DNA of 64,000 nucleotides, taken from Rubrivivax sp. SCN 71-131 (lineage in GTDB: Bacteria; Pseudomonadota; Gammaproteobacteria; Burkholderiales; Burkholderiaceae_C). Of this stretch, positions 22,628 through 32,333 are shown one piece after another; the stretch's first letter is position 1; each line of letters starts with the position of its first letter. The notes below the pieces were generated by a model, which did no database searches, was not told where the DNA came from, and saw nothing but the letters and a program-made list of their open reading frames with translations. The stretch spans positions 1 through 64,000 of the forward strand of contig MEFD01000029.1 of assembly GCA_001724995.1 (NCBI GenBank). The letters run 5' to 3'. A program made the position numbers and the translations under genes.

Positions 22628-24579
22628 GCGACCCTCCTCGGCGCCGCAGGCGGAGCCGTCCGCGCCGCCTCGGGCGCGGCCGCGGCGGCCTCTTCCTCGC
22701 CGCCGCCGGCTGCCGGAAGCTGCAGCGTCACCGTGGTGCCCTCGCCCGGCGTGGACTCGACCTGCAGCGTCGCGCCCAGGCGCGCGGCGCGCTCGGCCAT
22801 GATGCGCAGGCCCACGTGCGCCTCGGCGTCCGGCGCCAGCGCAGCGGTATCGAAGCCGCGGCCGTCGTCGCGCACGACGACGCGCCAGGCCGGGTGCTTC
22901 CAGACGTCGACCCAGACGCGGCTGGCGCGCGCGTGCTTGCGCACGTTGGAGAGCGCCTCCTGCACGATGTGCAGCGCCTGCACCTGCATGTCCGGCGGCA
23001 GCGGCAGGCCTTCGTCGTGCATGCTCAGCAGCGGCAGCATCCCGGTCTGGTGCTCGAACTTGCGCAGCGTCGCCTGCAGCGCATGCGCCATGTCGGCCTC
23101 GTTGGTGCGCGTGCGAAAGTGCACCAGCAACTCGCGCACGTCGCCGTGGCTCTCGCGCAGGCCGGCCTCGATCTCCCGCATCGCCTGCTGCATGCGCGCC
23201 TGGTCGCCCGCGGCCATGGCCCGGCGCATGAGCTGCGCCTGGATGGCGAGGAAGGCCAGCGACTGCGCGATCGAGTCGTGCAGCTCGCGTGCCAGCAGCG
23301 TGCGCTCCTGCGCCACGGCCGCCTCGCGCTCGAGCGCGTGCAGGCGCAGGTTGTCCATGCCGCTGGCCAGGTGCGAGGCCAGCGTCTCGAGGTGCGTGCG
23401 CTCGGCCTCGGGCAGCGTCGCCTGCGCGTGAAAGAAGAGGTCGAGCTCGCCGATGAGCTGCTCCTGCACCTGGATCGGCAAGGCCACCACGCTGGCCCAG
23501 CCCGCCGACTCGCAGTGCCTCGAGCGCGCCACCCCGCCAGGCCGGATCGGGATCACGCGCGTGCCCTCGCCGCTGCGCAGCTGCCCGCAGTGGCAGTCAC
23601 CGGCCTGGATGCAGTGTTCGGCGCCGACCAAGCCGGGCGGGACGCCGTCGGTGGCCAGCAGCACGAACTGGTTGCGCCCGGGGTCGGCATAGCGCAGCGC
23701 AGCAGCGTCGGCGCCCGCGGCCGCGCGCACCAGCCGCGTGAAGTCCTCGGCCAGGGACTGCAGCTGGCCGCTGCGCGCCACCAGCACGCTGGCGTCGTAC
23801 AAGGCCTTCAGGCGCCGGCTCTGCCCCTGCAGCTCGGCGGTCTTCTCGCGCACGCGCTGCTCGAGGTTGGCATAGGACGCCTGGAGCTGCTGCGCCATCT
23901 CGTTGAAGCCGATCGCCAGCTCGCCGAGCTCGTCGCCGCTGAGGGGTTCGACACGCGTGGCCAGGTCGCCCCCGCGCAACTGCGACACCGCGTGCCGCAG
24001 CCCGACCACCGGCTCCAGCACGACGTGATAGCCCACCACGACCACCAGCGCCGCGGCCAGCGTGCCGGCCACCAGCAGCGCCACCTGCAGCAGGTGCAGG
24101 ATGGTCGTGTAGCGGGAGAGGTGATGCTCGATCGCGCTCACCAGGGCGTCGATGGCGCCGACCAGCTCGACGGTTGCCGCGTCCAGCCGTCCGGACTCCG
24201 CCGGCGCCGCCTGCAGGTGCAGCGCGCGCAGCACCGCCCACGCCGCCTGCACGGCCGCGAAGCGCGCGCGCACCCGGTCGTCGAAGGGCGTCACCAGCGG
24301 GCGCTCGGGGTCGCCGTGCTCGAGCAGCACCAGACTGCGCTCGAACGCCTGCACCCGCTCGGCCTCGGCATCCTGCGTCTGCGACAGCGTCGAGGTCCAC
24401 GCCAGCCGGTAGGCCTGCATGCGCATGCGCCCGGCCTCGTTGACCGAAGCGGCGCCGCCGTCGAGCTGCCACGAGACCCACAGCGTCAGCGCCGTCAGCA
24501 CCAGCCCCAGCAGCAGGAAGGGCAGGCCGACGATCGCCAGCTTGGCACCCAGGCTCCAGCGCATGGCGCGGGCGCTCAC
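22624..24579 (-). CDS. narX: NarX-like nitrate/nitrite sensor histidine kinase
   Basis: A 651-residue membrane kinase. TM1 (12-35) is followed by a periplasmic helical domain beginning with the nitrate-binding P-box pattern (VNEAGRMRMQAYRLA, 46-60), TM2 (161-184), HAMP (about 185-238), a GAF-like domain (about 270-415) with Cys323, 329, 331 and 356, then HisKA_3 with His434 (RELHDSIAQS) and a C-terminal ATPase domain. It should sense nitrate or nitrite in the periplasm and phosphorylate the overlapping NarL-like regulator. The GAF cysteines recall the Cys-rich central module of NarX/NarQ. The Ala/Glu-rich C-terminal tail is low-complexity. Confidence 0.9.
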   Translation of the reverse strand: MSARAMRWSLGAKLAIVGLPFLLLGLVLTALTLWVSWQLDGGAASVNEAGRMRMQAYRLAWTSTLSQTQDAEAERVQAFERSLVLLEHGDPERPLVTPFDDRVRARFAAVQAAWAVLRALHLQAAPAESGRLDAATVELVGAIDALVSAIEHHLSRYTTILHLLQVALLVAGTLAAALVVVVGYHVVLEPVVGLRHAVSQLRGGDLATRVEPLSGDELGELAIGFNEMAQQLQASYANLEQRVREKTAELQGQSRRLKALYDASVLVARSGQLQSLAEDFTRLVRAAAGADAAALRYADPGRNQFVLLATDGVPPGLVGAEHCIQAGDCHCGQLRSGEGTRVIPIRPGGVARSRHCESAGWASVVALPIQVQEQLIGELDLFFHAQATLPEAERTHLETLASHLASGMDNLRLHALEREAAVAQERTLLARELHDSIAQSLAFLAIQAQLMRRAMAAGDQARMQQAMREIEAGLRESHGDVRELLVHFRTRTNEADMAHALQATLRKFEHQTGMLPLLSMHDEGLPLPPDMQVQALHIVQEALSNVRKHARASRVWVDVWKHPAWRVVVRDDGRGFDTAALAPDAEAHVGLRIMAERAARLGATLQVESTPGEGTTVTLQLPAAGGGEEEAAAAAPEAARTAPPAAPRRVA

Positions 24580-24637
24580 TTGACGATCCTCCGCGCCGTG
24601 CGCGTCGGAATGAGCCCTTGGGGGCGGCCCGGCGCGC

Positions 24638-25738
24638 TCATGACCGAGCGCGCCAGGAGGCCCGCAGCACGCCGAACAGGCCGTGCACGACGCCGACGAA
24701 GGCCGCGAGCCAGGCCAGCAGCGCGACGCCGAGAAAGACCCGCGACACCGGCGCGAGGAAGTCCAGCCCCATCGCCAGCGTCAGCTCCTGGGTGCTGGTG
24801 GCGTACATGCCCAGCGGAAACACCGCGCCCCAGTAGAGCGGGTCGTAGCGCAGCGGGAAGCGCTTGTAGACGTGGCGCCAGACGCCGAGCACGAGCAGCA
24901 TCGGGATCCACCAGGTGCCCGTGGCCCAGTAGAAGATCGTGAAGCCCTTGGTGAACGGCAGCAGCGAGGTGAGGAAGGGCGCGTGCGGCGCGTTGGCGAT
25001 GAGCAGCGAGCCGGCGAGCGTGGAGATGGCCATCGCCCCCATGTTGATCCAGTACGGCGGCGACAGGTCGCCGGGCAGGAAGCGAAAGAAGGTGTAGCGA
25101 TAGAAGATGAGCGACATCATCCAGATGTAGAGCATGCCGCCCCACAGCCACATCGACAGCGCGAAGAAGTTCAGCTCCAGCTTGTAGGGCTGGCCGATGC
25201 GCGCCGCCAGCAGCGCGCTGAGCACCGCCAGCGACTGCGTCGCCACCACCGCCAGCAGCCAGGCGCCGCTGATGCCCGATTGCAGCGGCGGCTTGTCCTC
25301 CTTCACCGTGAAGGCGGTGAAGATCGCATAGGTCAGCCCGCACCACAGCGCCAACGCCACGAACCACAGCACGAGCCCGCCGCCGAGGTGCTCGTCGAGC
25401 AGCAGGAACTGCGCCCCGAGCACGCTGGACGCCGCGACCGCGGTGAAGAAGCCCGGTCCGCGCAGGTGGTCGACGAGGTCGCGCAGCAGCGCCCGCGGAT
25501 ACAGCACCAGCCGCGCCAGATAGAGCAGCCACAGCAGGCCGTAGGCGACGAGGTTGAGCGTGAACAGCGCCCGCGCCACCAGCGGCAGGCCGAGCCGGTG
25601 CGAGCCGATGGAAACAATGCCGGTGGCCATCACCAGCCCGAAGTAGGCCGGCGAGAGCGTGGCCAGGCCGGCGCGCCAGGGGGCCGGCGGCGGGGTCGCC
25701 TGGGCCTCGGCTGCAGTCATGGCGGGGCTCGGGGTCAT
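24638..25738 (-). CDS. TDT/SLAC1-family transporter (TehA-like)
   Basis: A 366-residue protein with about ten transmembrane helices of the tellurite-resistance/dicarboxylate transporter (TDT) family (YFGLVMATGIVSIG start, YWATGTWWIP and PLGMYATSTQ later). Family members include C4-dicarboxylate transporters, sulfite exporters (Ssu1) and anion channels (SLAC1, TehA), so the substrate is open; sulfite or an organic anion is plausible. The ATG at 25738 overlaps the LysE-family gene stop (ATGA); Met7 is an alternative start. It lies 58 bp upstream of narX on the same strand, so co-transcription with the nitrate sensor is possible. Confidence 0.85.
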   Translation of the reverse strand: MTPSPAMTAAEAQATPPPAPWRAGLATLSPAYFGLVMATGIVSIGSHRLGLPLVARALFTLNLVAYGLLWLLYLARLVLYPRALLRDLVDHLRGPGFFTAVAASSVLGAQFLLLDEHLGGGLVLWFVALALWCGLTYAIFTAFTVKEDKPPLQSGISGAWLLAVVATQSLAVLSALLAARIGQPYKLELNFFALSMWLWGGMLYIWMMSLIFYRYTFFRFLPGDLSPPYWINMGAMAISTLAGSLLIANAPHAPFLTSLLPFTKGFTIFYWATGTWWIPMLLVLGVWRHVYKRFPLRYDPLYWGAVFPLGMYATSTQELTLAMGLDFLAPVSRVFLGVALLAWLAAFVGVVHGLFGVLRASWRARS

Positions 25739-26385
25739 GGCGCGCGCGCCAGCAGCAGCCGCCAGGCCAGCGCGGCGAACAGGGCGGCCCCGCCGGCCTG
25801 CAGCGTGCGCGCCAGGCGCGGCGAGGCCTGCGGCCGGCGCAGGCGTGCCGTCAACACCGCCAGCGCGAGCAGGAAGACGAGACTCTGCACGACGAACATC
25901 AGTCCGAGCAGCAGGAAGGCCAGCGTCTTGTCCGCCACACCGGGGCCGATGAACTGCGGCAGGAAGGCGAGGAAGAAGAGGGCGACCTTGGGGTTGAGCA
26001 CATTGGTGAGCAGCCCGCTGCGAAAGTCCGCGCTCCGGCTGCGCGGCACGGCGGCGCATGCCGTCGCTTGCGCCGCACCGCCCCGCCAGGCACGGCGCGC
26101 CATCCCCAGCGCCAGCCACAGCAGGTAGGCCGCGCCGGCCCACTGCAGCGCCGTGAAGGCGCGCGGCGAGAGCGCCAGCAGCGAGGCCAGGCCGAAGGCC
26201 GCGGCCAGCGCGTGCACGGCGCAGCCCGCGGCGATGCCCAGCGCCGCCGCGATCCCCGCGCGCGCGCCGCCCTGCAGCGTGCGCGAGACGGTGAGCAGCA
26301 GATCGACGCCTGGCGTCGCGTTGAGCACGAAGGTGGCGGCGACGAACAGCGCCAGTTCGTGCCCGCCAAGCCCGTGCAGGGTCAC
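25735..26385 (-). CDS. LysE/RhtB-family amino-acid exporter, GTG start
   Basis: A 216-residue inner-membrane protein of the LysE superfamily with about six hydrophobic segments. The family motif NATPGVDLLLTVSR is near the N-terminus and LLTNVLNPKVALFFLAFLPQF in the middle. It probably exports an amino acid or related metabolite. The start is GTG at 26385, overlapping the thiolase stop (GTGA), and its own stop overlaps the TDT gene start, so thiolase, LysE and TDT form one overlapping unit. Confidence 0.87.
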   Translation of the reverse strand: MTLHGLGGHELALFVAATFVLNATPGVDLLLTVSRTLQGGARAGIAAALGIAAGCAVHALAAAFGLASLLALSPRAFTALQWAGAAYLLWLALGMARRAWRGGAAQATACAAVPRSRSADFRSGLLTNVLNPKVALFFLAFLPQFIGPGVADKTLAFLLLGLMFVVQSLVFLLALAVLTARLRRPQASPRLARTLQAGGAALFAALAWRLLLARAP

Positions 26386-27578
26386 AGCATCTCCACCGCC
26401 ATCGCCGTGGCCTCGCCGCCGCCGATGCACAGCGAGGCCACGCCGCGCTCGAGGCTGCGCTCGCGCAGCGCGCCCAGCAGCGTGACGACGATGCGCGCGC
26501 CGCTGGCGCCGATCGGGTGGCCGAGCGCGCAGGCGCCACCGTGCACGTTGACGATGTCGTGGGACAGCCCGAGATCGTGCATCGCCGCCATCGTCACCGC
26601 GGCGAAGGCCTCGTTGACCTCCCACAGGTCGACGCTCTGCACGTCCCAGCCCGCGAGGTCCAGCGCCTTGTGCATCGCCCCCGCCGGCGCGGTGCTGAAC
26701 CACCCGGGCGCCTGGGCGTGCATGGCGTGGCTGACGATGCGCGCCACCGGCTTCACGCCCAGGTGCGCCGCCGTGCTCTGGCGCATCAGCACCAGGGCCG
26801 CGGCGCCGTCGCTGATGCTGCTGGCGTTGGCGGCGGTGATGGTGCCGTCCTTCTTGAACGCGGGCTTCAGGCCGGCGATCTTGTCGAGCCTGGCCTTGAA
26901 GGGCTGCTCGTCGCGCAGCAGCACCAGATCGCTGCCGGCGCCGGCCTTGCCGCCCTCGCCGGGAAGCGTCACCGCCGCCAGCTCCCAGCCGAAGCTGCCC
27001 TCCTCGTTGGCCTGCTTGGCACGCGTCGTCGAGGCGATGGCGAACTCGTCCTGCGCCGCGCGCGAGAAGCCGTACTTCTCGACGCAGGCCTCGGCGAACA
27101 CGCCCATCGCCTTGCCGCGCTCGTAGGCGTCCTCGAGGCCGTCCATCGCCATGTGGTCGAAGATCGTCGCCGCGCCGTACTTGAGGCCCTTGCGCGCGAA
27201 CACGAGGTGCGGCGCGTTGCTCATGCTCTCCATGCCGCCGGCGACGACCACCTGCGCGCTGCCGGCCATCAGCATGTCGTGCCCGAACATCATCGCGCGC
27301 ATGCCGCTGCCGCACATCTTGGACAGCGTCACCGCGCCGGTGGAATCTGGCAGCCCGGCGCGGCGCATGGCCTGACGTGCCGGCGCCTGGCCCTGCCCGG
27401 CCATCAGGCAGTTGCCCATCAGCACCTCGTCGACGAGGGCGCCCTCGATGCCGGCGCGCTCGACCGCAGCCTTGATGGCCACGGCCCCCAGCTCCCACGC
27501 GGCAAGACCGGCGAAGTCGCCGAGCAGGCCGCCGATGGGCGTGCGCGCGGCCGAGGCGATGACGATGGGATCCTTCAT
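26382..27578 (-). CDS. Acetyl-CoA C-acetyltransferase (thiolase)
   Basis: A 398-residue thiolase. Acylation Cys89 is in KMCGSGMRA, His354 in GGACALGHPIGASGAR and the deprotonating Cys384 in CIGGGEA. AAGGAG precedes the ATG. It could condense two acetyl-CoA (PHB synthesis) or cleave acetoacetyl-CoA; position after the ivd-can-aceK genes suggests the last step of leucine/isovalerate breakdown. The thiolase family is too uniform to name a substrate from sequence alone. Confidence 0.93.
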   Translation of the reverse strand: MKDPIVIASAARTPIGGLLGDFAGLAAWELGAVAIKAAVERAGIEGALVDEVLMGNCLMAGQGQAPARQAMRRAGLPDSTGAVTLSKMCGSGMRAMMFGHDMLMAGSAQVVVAGGMESMSNAPHLVFARKGLKYGAATIFDHMAMDGLEDAYERGKAMGVFAEACVEKYGFSRAAQDEFAIASTTRAKQANEEGSFGWELAAVTLPGEGGKAGAGSDLVLLRDEQPFKARLDKIAGLKPAFKKDGTITAANASSISDGAAALVLMRQSTAAHLGVKPVARIVSHAMHAQAPGWFSTAPAGAMHKALDLAGWDVQSVDLWEVNEAFAAVTMAAMHDLGLSHDIVNVHGGACALGHPIGASGARIVVTLLGALRERSLERGVASLCIGGGEATAMAVEML

Positions 27579-27704
27579 GGTGCGGCTCTCCTTCGATGGG
27601 GTGCTTGCAGCCCCGAATGATGCCAGTGGGCAGCCCCCGCATCGCCTCGACCGAGTGCGGCGATCGGGCTCTGAAGCACGCAGGCCGCCGCGCCCGCGGC
27701 GCGC

Positions 27705-29510
27705 TCAGTGCCCGATCTGCGCCACCTCGGCGGCCAGGCGCTGCGCGCTGAAGCGGCGCGCCGGCTCGTAGGGGAAGACATCGTGCACGTGGCCGGCCTT
27801 GATGCGGTCCTTGTGCGCCTGCCAGAAGGCGGCGTCGAGCAGGTCGGCGTGGTGGCGCATGAACACCTCGCGCACCGCCGGGTTGCCGAGCAGGAAGGGG
27901 CCGAAGGTCTCGGGAAAGACGTCCTTCGCGCCGACGTGGTACCAGACCTCGCCGCAAAGCTCGTCCTCCTCGTGGCGCGGCAGCGGCACGCGGCGGAAGT
28001 TGCAGTCGGTGAGGTACTCGATCTCGTCGTAGTCGTAGAACACGACCTTGCCGTGGCGCGTGATGCCGAAGTTCTTCCACAGCATGTCGCCGGGGAAGAT
28101 GTTGGCCGCCACCAGGTCCTTGATCGCGTTGCCGTACTCGATCACCGCGTGCTCGAGGGCGTCGCGGTCGCCGGCCTCGCTGGCATCGTGCAGGTAGATG
28201 TTCAGCGGAATCATGCGCCGCTCGATGTAGAGGTGGCGGATCACCAGCACGTCGCCGTCCTCCTCGATCAGACTGCCGCAGAAGTGCTTGAGCTCGGCCA
28301 CGAGCTCGTCCTCGAAGCGCGCCCGCGGGAAGGCCACCTTGCTGTACTCGAGCGTGTCGGCCATGCGGCCGACGCGGTCGTGCTGCTTGACGAGCAGGTA
28401 CTTGGCCTTGATCTGCTCGCGCGTGGTGTTCTTCGGCTCGGGGTAGAAGTCCTTGATGACCTTGAAGACATAGGGGAAGGAAGGCAGGTCGAAGACCAGC
28501 ATCACCATGCCCTTGATGCCCGGCGCGATGCGAAAGCGGTCGGTGCTGTGCCGCTGGTGCGAGAGGAAGTCTCGGTAGAACATGTTCTTGCCCTGCTTCT
28601 GCAGGCCCAGCGCGCTGTAGAGCTCGCCGCGCGGCTTGCGCGGCATGAGCGAGCGCAGGAACTGCACGTAGGCGCTCGGCAGCTCCATGTCGACCATGAA
28701 GTAGGCCCGCGCGAAGCTGAAGACGAGCTGCAGGTCGTCCTCGGAGAAGAGCGCGGTGTCGATGACCAGCCGGTCAGCGGCGTTGTAGACCAGCGGCAGG
28801 CAGATCGGAAAGACGGTGAAACCGTTGATGACGCGGCCCACCAGGTAGGCGCCCTTGTTGCGGTAGAAGAGGCTGCTGAGCACCTGGATCTGGAAGTTGG
28901 CGCGCAGCCGCCAGTCCGAGAAGCGCAGGTTCATGCGCGTCTGCATGGCCTCCAGCACGTCGTCGACGTCGCGGTCCAGGTCCTCCCACGCGGCCTGCAG
29001 CGCGAAGCTCATCACGATGCCGCGCACGGTCTGGTGCAGGGTCTCCCGCGTCGGGTACCAGGGACGCCAGGTCGGCGCGTCGGCGGGCTCCTCCATCTCG
29101 AGGTACTCGGTGCTGATGGCCGGGCGCACGAAGATGAAGTCGTTGCGGAAGTAGGCACGGTGCAGCAGCTTGGTCGTGACCGAGTTGAAAAAGGTCTCGG
29201 CGAGCTCGGGCTGGTGATGGTCGGTCAGCAGGCCGATGTAGTGCAGCTTGACCTGCTGCCAGCTGTCCATCGACAGCGCGTCGACGTGGAACTCCGAGCG
29301 CAGGCGCTCCACCGCTTCGTCCACGCGGCGGTCGTAGAACTCGATGCGCTCGCGCTGCGCGCGCTGCTGGCCATGCCAGTCGCGCTGCTCGAAGCGGGCC
29401 TTGGCCGCGGCGCTGGTCTTGCGGAAGAGGCGGTAGTGGCGGTTGAAGCCCTCCAGCATGGCCTGGGCCACGTCGAAGGCGCGGCTGTCGGTGAACTGGT
29501 TCGGGAACAC
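27705..29510 (-). CDS. aceK: Isocitrate dehydrogenase kinase/phosphatase, GTG start
   Basis: A 601-residue bifunctional enzyme that switches isocitrate dehydrogenase off and on, sending carbon through the glyoxylate shunt. Diagnostic motifs are [12 protein letters not shown] with VFKVIKD (ATP site), [21 protein letters not shown] and the active-site segment GDMLWKNFG...VVFYDYDEI. The best start is GTG at 29510 ([16 protein letters not shown]); no in-frame ATG exists upstream and no clear ribosome site is seen. It lies 11 bp after the carbonic anhydrase gene. aceA and aceB are not in the window. Confidence 0.95.
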   Translation of the reverse strand: MFPNQFTDSRAFDVAQAMLEGFNRHYRLFRKTSAAAKARFEQRDWHGQQRAQRERIEFYDRRVDEAVERLRSEFHVDALSMDSWQQVKLHYIGLLTDHHQPELAETFFNSVTTKLLHRAYFRNDFIFVRPAISTEYLEMEEPADAPTWRPWYPTRETLHQTVRGIVMSFALQAAWEDLDRDVDDVLEAMQTRMNLRFSDWRLRANFQIQVLSSLFYRNKGAYLVGRVINGFTVFPICLPLVYNAADRLVIDTALFSEDDLQLVFSFARAYFMVDMELPSAYVQFLRSLMPRKPRGELYSALGLQKQGKNMFYRDFLSHQRHSTDRFRIAPGIKGMVMLVFDLPSFPYVFKVIKDFYPEPKNTTREQIKAKYLLVKQHDRVGRMADTLEYSKVAFPRARFEDELVAELKHFCGSLIEEDGDVLVIRHLYIERRMIPLNIYLHDASEAGDRDALEHAVIEYGNAIKDLVAANIFPGDMLWKNFGITRHGKVVFYDYDEIEYLTDCNFRRVPLPRHEEDELCGEVWYHVGAKDVFPETFGPFLLGNPAVREVFMRHHADLLDAAFWQAHKDRIKAGHVHDVFPYEPARRFSAQRLAAEVAQIGH

Positions 29511-29521
29511 GGCCGCCGATG

Positions 29522-30208
29522 TCAGTCGATGTCGTTCTCGGAAGGAGTCTGCGCATCCGCCACGCGCGGGTAGCGCTTGATCGCCGCGCTGTAGACGGGG
29601 ACCACGGCCTCGGGTCGGTCCATCGTCACCTGCAGGTCCTTGAGCAGGCCGTCGGCGAGGCCGTAGACCAGGCCATGGATGGCCACCGCCTGCCCGCGCG
29701 CCCAGGCGTCCTGGATCACCGTCGACTGCGCCACGTGGCCGACCTGCTCGATGATGTTCATCTCGCAGAGGATCTCCTCCTGGCGCTCGACCGGCAGATG
29801 GTCCAGCCGCTTGCGGTGGCGCATGCGCACGTCGTGCACGTGGCGCAGCCAGTTGTCGGCCAGGCCCACGCGCAGGCCCCGCATCGCCGCGCGCACGCCG
29901 GCGCATCCGTAGTGGCCGACGACGAGGATGTGCGCGACCTGCAGATGCTCGACGGCGAACTGCACCGTCGAGAGCGCGTTCAGGTCGCTGTGCACGACGA
30001 CGTTGGCGACGTTGCGGTGCACGAACATCTCGCCGGGCAGCAGGTTGACCAGCTCGTTGGCGGGCACGCGGCTGTCGGCGCAGCCGATCCACATGTACTT
30101 CGGGTTCTGCTGCTGCGCCAGCCGCGTGAAGAAGCCGGGCTCGCGGCGCTCGATGTTGCCGGCCCAGGTCCGGTTGGCGGCCAGCAGTTGGTCTATGTCC
30201 TTGCTCAT
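29522..30208 (-). CDS. can: Beta-class carbonic anhydrase
   Basis: A 228-residue zinc enzyme interconverting CO2 and bicarbonate in the cytoplasm. Zinc ligands are Cys43, His99 and Cys102 ([10 protein letters not shown]), with the Asp45-Arg47 dyad in CADSRVP. Length and sequence are those of the E. coli Can type. It is between ivd and aceK on the same strand, 76 bp and 11 bp away. In a leucine-degradation operon its bicarbonate could feed methylcrotonyl-CoA carboxylase, though that enzyme is not encoded here. Confidence 0.96.
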   Translation of the reverse strand: MSKDIDQLLAANRTWAGNIERREPGFFTRLAQQQNPKYMWIGCADSRVPANELVNLLPGEMFVHRNVANVVVHSDLNALSTVQFAVEHLQVAHILVVGHYGCAGVRAAMRGLRVGLADNWLRHVHDVRMRHRKRLDHLPVERQEEILCEMNIIEQVGHVAQSTVIQDAWARGQAVAIHGLVYGLADGLLKDLQVTMDRPEAVVPVYSAAIKRYPRVADAQTPSENDID

Positions 30209-30284
30209 CGGGTGTCGTCGGTGGCCGCGTACGCGGGAGGCGATGGCGTCGGGCCCTCGCGTGCTCCCGCCCCGCCGGCGTCGG

Positions 30285-31463
30285 TCACAGGGTCTCGGTG
30301 AAAAGCTCGCGGCCGATCAGCATGCGGCGGATCTCCGAGGTGCCGGCGCCGATCTCGTAGAGCTTGGCGTCGCGCCACAGGCGCCCGAGCGGGTAGTCGT
30401 TGATGTAGCCGTTGCCGCCGAAGAGCTGGATACCTTCGCCGGCCATCCAGGTGGCGCGCTCGGCGCACCAGAGGATGACGCTGGCGCAGTCCTTGCGAAT
30501 CTGGCGCACGTGCCGAGGCCCGAGCCGGTCGAGGTTCTTGCCGATGGTGTAGAGGAAGGCGCGACCGGCCTGCAGCGCGGTGTACATGTCGGCGAGCTTG
30601 CCCTGCACGAGCTGGAACTCGCCGATGCTCTGCCCGAACTGCCTGCGCTCGTGCACGTAGGGCACGACGCTGTCCATCACCGACTGCATGATGCCCACCG
30701 GCCCCGCGGCGAGCACGGCGCGCTCGTAGTCCAGGCCACTCATCAGCACCTTGGCGCCGCCGTTGATCTCGCCCAGCACGTTCTCGACGGGCACCTCGAC
30801 ATCCTGGAACACGAGCTCACCGGTATGGCTGCCGCGCATGCCGAGCTTGTCGAGCTTCTGCGCCACCGAGAAGCCCTTCATGCCGCGCTCCACGAGGAAG
30901 GCGGTGACGCCGCGCGCCCCCAGCTCGGGCTCGGTCTTGGCGTAGACCACCAGGGTGTCGGCGTCGGGGCCGTTGGTGATCCACATCTTGCTGCCGTTGA
31001 GCCGGTAGAAGCCGCCCTTGTCCTCGGCGCGCAGCTTCATGCCGATCACGTCGCTTCCCGCGCCGGGCTCGCTCATCGCCAGCGCGCCGACATGCTCGCC
31101 GCTGATCAGCCGCGGCAGGTATTTCTGCTTCTGCGCCTGGCTGCCGTTGCGCCTGATCTGGTTCACGCACAGGTTGCTGTGCGCGCCGTAGGACAGTCCG
31201 ACGCTGGCGCTGGCGCGGCTGATCTCCTCCATCGCCACCATGTGCGCAAGGTAGCCCATGCCGGCGCCGCCATACTCCTCCGCCACCGTGATGCCGAGCA
31301 CGCCGAGCTCGCCCATCTTGCGCCACAAGTCCGTCGGGAAGCGGTCGCTGCGATCGATCTCGGCCGCGCGCGGCGCGATCTCGGCCGCGGCGAAGGCGTG
31401 CACGGCGTCACGCAGCGCGTCGATGTCCTCGCCGAGCTGGAAGTCGAGTCCGGGCAGATTCAT
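30285..31463 (-). CDS. ivd: Isovaleryl-CoA dehydrogenase
   Basis: A 392-residue acyl-CoA dehydrogenase oxidising isovaleryl-CoA to 3-methylcrotonyl-CoA in leucine breakdown, passing electrons to ETF. The position of the catalytic base separates it from other family members: Glu in [14 protein letters not shown], as in isovaleryl-CoA dehydrogenase, and Gly in [12 protein letters not shown] where short-chain enzymes have Glu. FAD-binding segments [10 protein letters not shown] and WITNG are intact. It is 94 bp downstream of the liuR gene on the same strand and probably under its control. GGAG lies upstream of the ATG. Confidence 0.94.
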   Translation of the reverse strand: MNLPGLDFQLGEDIDALRDAVHAFAAAEIAPRAAEIDRSDRFPTDLWRKMGELGVLGITVAEEYGGAGMGYLAHMVAMEEISRASASVGLSYGAHSNLCVNQIRRNGSQAQKQKYLPRLISGEHVGALAMSEPGAGSDVIGMKLRAEDKGGFYRLNGSKMWITNGPDADTLVVYAKTEPELGARGVTAFLVERGMKGFSVAQKLDKLGMRGSHTGELVFQDVEVPVENVLGEINGGAKVLMSGLDYERAVLAAGPVGIMQSVMDSVVPYVHERRQFGQSIGEFQLVQGKLADMYTALQAGRAFLYTIGKNLDRLGPRHVRQIRKDCASVILWCAERATWMAGEGIQLFGGNGYINDYPLGRLWRDAKLYEIGAGTSEIRRMLIGRELFTETL

Positions 31464-31557
31464 CGGGGGGGCTCCGCGGAGGTGAAGGCCGGCCTGAATG
31501 GGGTTGTCGATGACGAGGCCGACGCGCGCATCGATGATACCGAGCGCCTCGGCGCGC

Positions 31558-32046
31558 TCAGCGCTTGCCGCTGCGGCGCGGGCGCGGCGCGGCCGCGGCC
31601 AGCAGCGTGCGGCAGCGCGACTCGTGCTGCACGATCTCGGCCAGCGTGACTTCGATGTCTTCGCGCCGACGCTCGAGCCGGCGCCGATGCTCGCCCAGCA
31701 CCTGAAGGAAGGCGCTGAGCTGCGGCGCGGTGTCCGACGCCGAGTCGTACATCTGCACCAGCTCGCGGATCTCGGAGAGCGAAAGCCCGAGCCGCTTGCC
31801 GCGCAGCGTGAGCTTGAGCCGGGTGCGGTCGCGGTAGGTGTAGATGCGCCGCCCGGCCTGGCGTGCCGGCTGCAGCAGTCCGACGTCCTCGTAGAAGCGG
31901 ATCGCGCGCGGCGTGACCTCGAACTCCTGCGCCAGCTCGGTGATCGTGTAGGGGCGCGACTCGCGGGCGCGAACCTCGTCGGCTGCCGGCGTCGGGCCGG
32001 GCGCGGTCGTTGCCTGCGAATCTGAGGAGCGCGACTTCTCGGTCAT
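31558..32046 (-). CDS. liuR: MerR-family regulator, LiuR-like
   Basis: A 162-residue MerR-type activator/repressor. The winged HTH ([26 protein letters not shown]) starts near residue 33, after an extra polar N-terminus; a coiled-coil dimer helix follows ([20 protein letters not shown]). There is no metal-binding Cys set. LiuR proteins respond to branched-chain acyl-CoA intermediates and control isovaleryl-CoA degradation; the adjacent ivd gene supports that. A 22-bp operator-like repeat ends seven bases before the ATG and there is no ribosome site, so autoregulation and a leaderless or near-leaderless transcript are likely. Confidence 0.88.
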   Translation of the reverse strand: MTEKSRSSDSQATTAPGPTPAADEVRARESRPYTITELAQEFEVTPRAIRFYEDVGLLQPARQAGRRIYTYRDRTRLKLTLRGKRLGLSLSEIRELVQMYDSASDTAPQLSAFLQVLGEHRRRLERRREDIEVTLAEIVQHESRCRTLLAAAAPRPRRSGKR

Positions 32047-32053
32047 GGTCGAA

Positions 32054-32075
32054 TTGACGTTTACGTCAACGTCAA
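32054..32075. promoter_or_regulatory. liuR: LiuR-type operator upstream of liuR-ivd
   Basis: TTGACGTTTAC-GTCAACGTCAA (22 bp) is an inverted repeat with one mismatched base pair about the centre. It lies seven bases before the liuR start codon. It matches the perfect palindrome before icmF at 20 or more of 22 positions. The TTnACGTnnACGTnAA layout agrees with LiuR sites described in proteobacteria (from memory), implying autoregulation and control of ivd. Confidence 0.75.
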
Positions 32076-32333
32076 TGTAACCGGTGCAGCGCTGCCGCCG
32101 TGCGGGAAAGCGAAGACGGGCGGCAGGATCATGTCTTGCCGCCCGTCGTTCCTGCTCTCGCCCGGGGGCGCCGCGGGTCCGATCGGAGCGGCCTGCGGTC
32201 TGTCTGCCCGGGCGAACGTCGCGCGTGGATGACAGCGTGTGGCGCCATTTTGGCCATACCACTTCGAACCGCCATCCCCAATTGGCTGGAGATTCCGACA
32301 AAACTACCCCCCAATGGGGGATGGCACAGCGCC

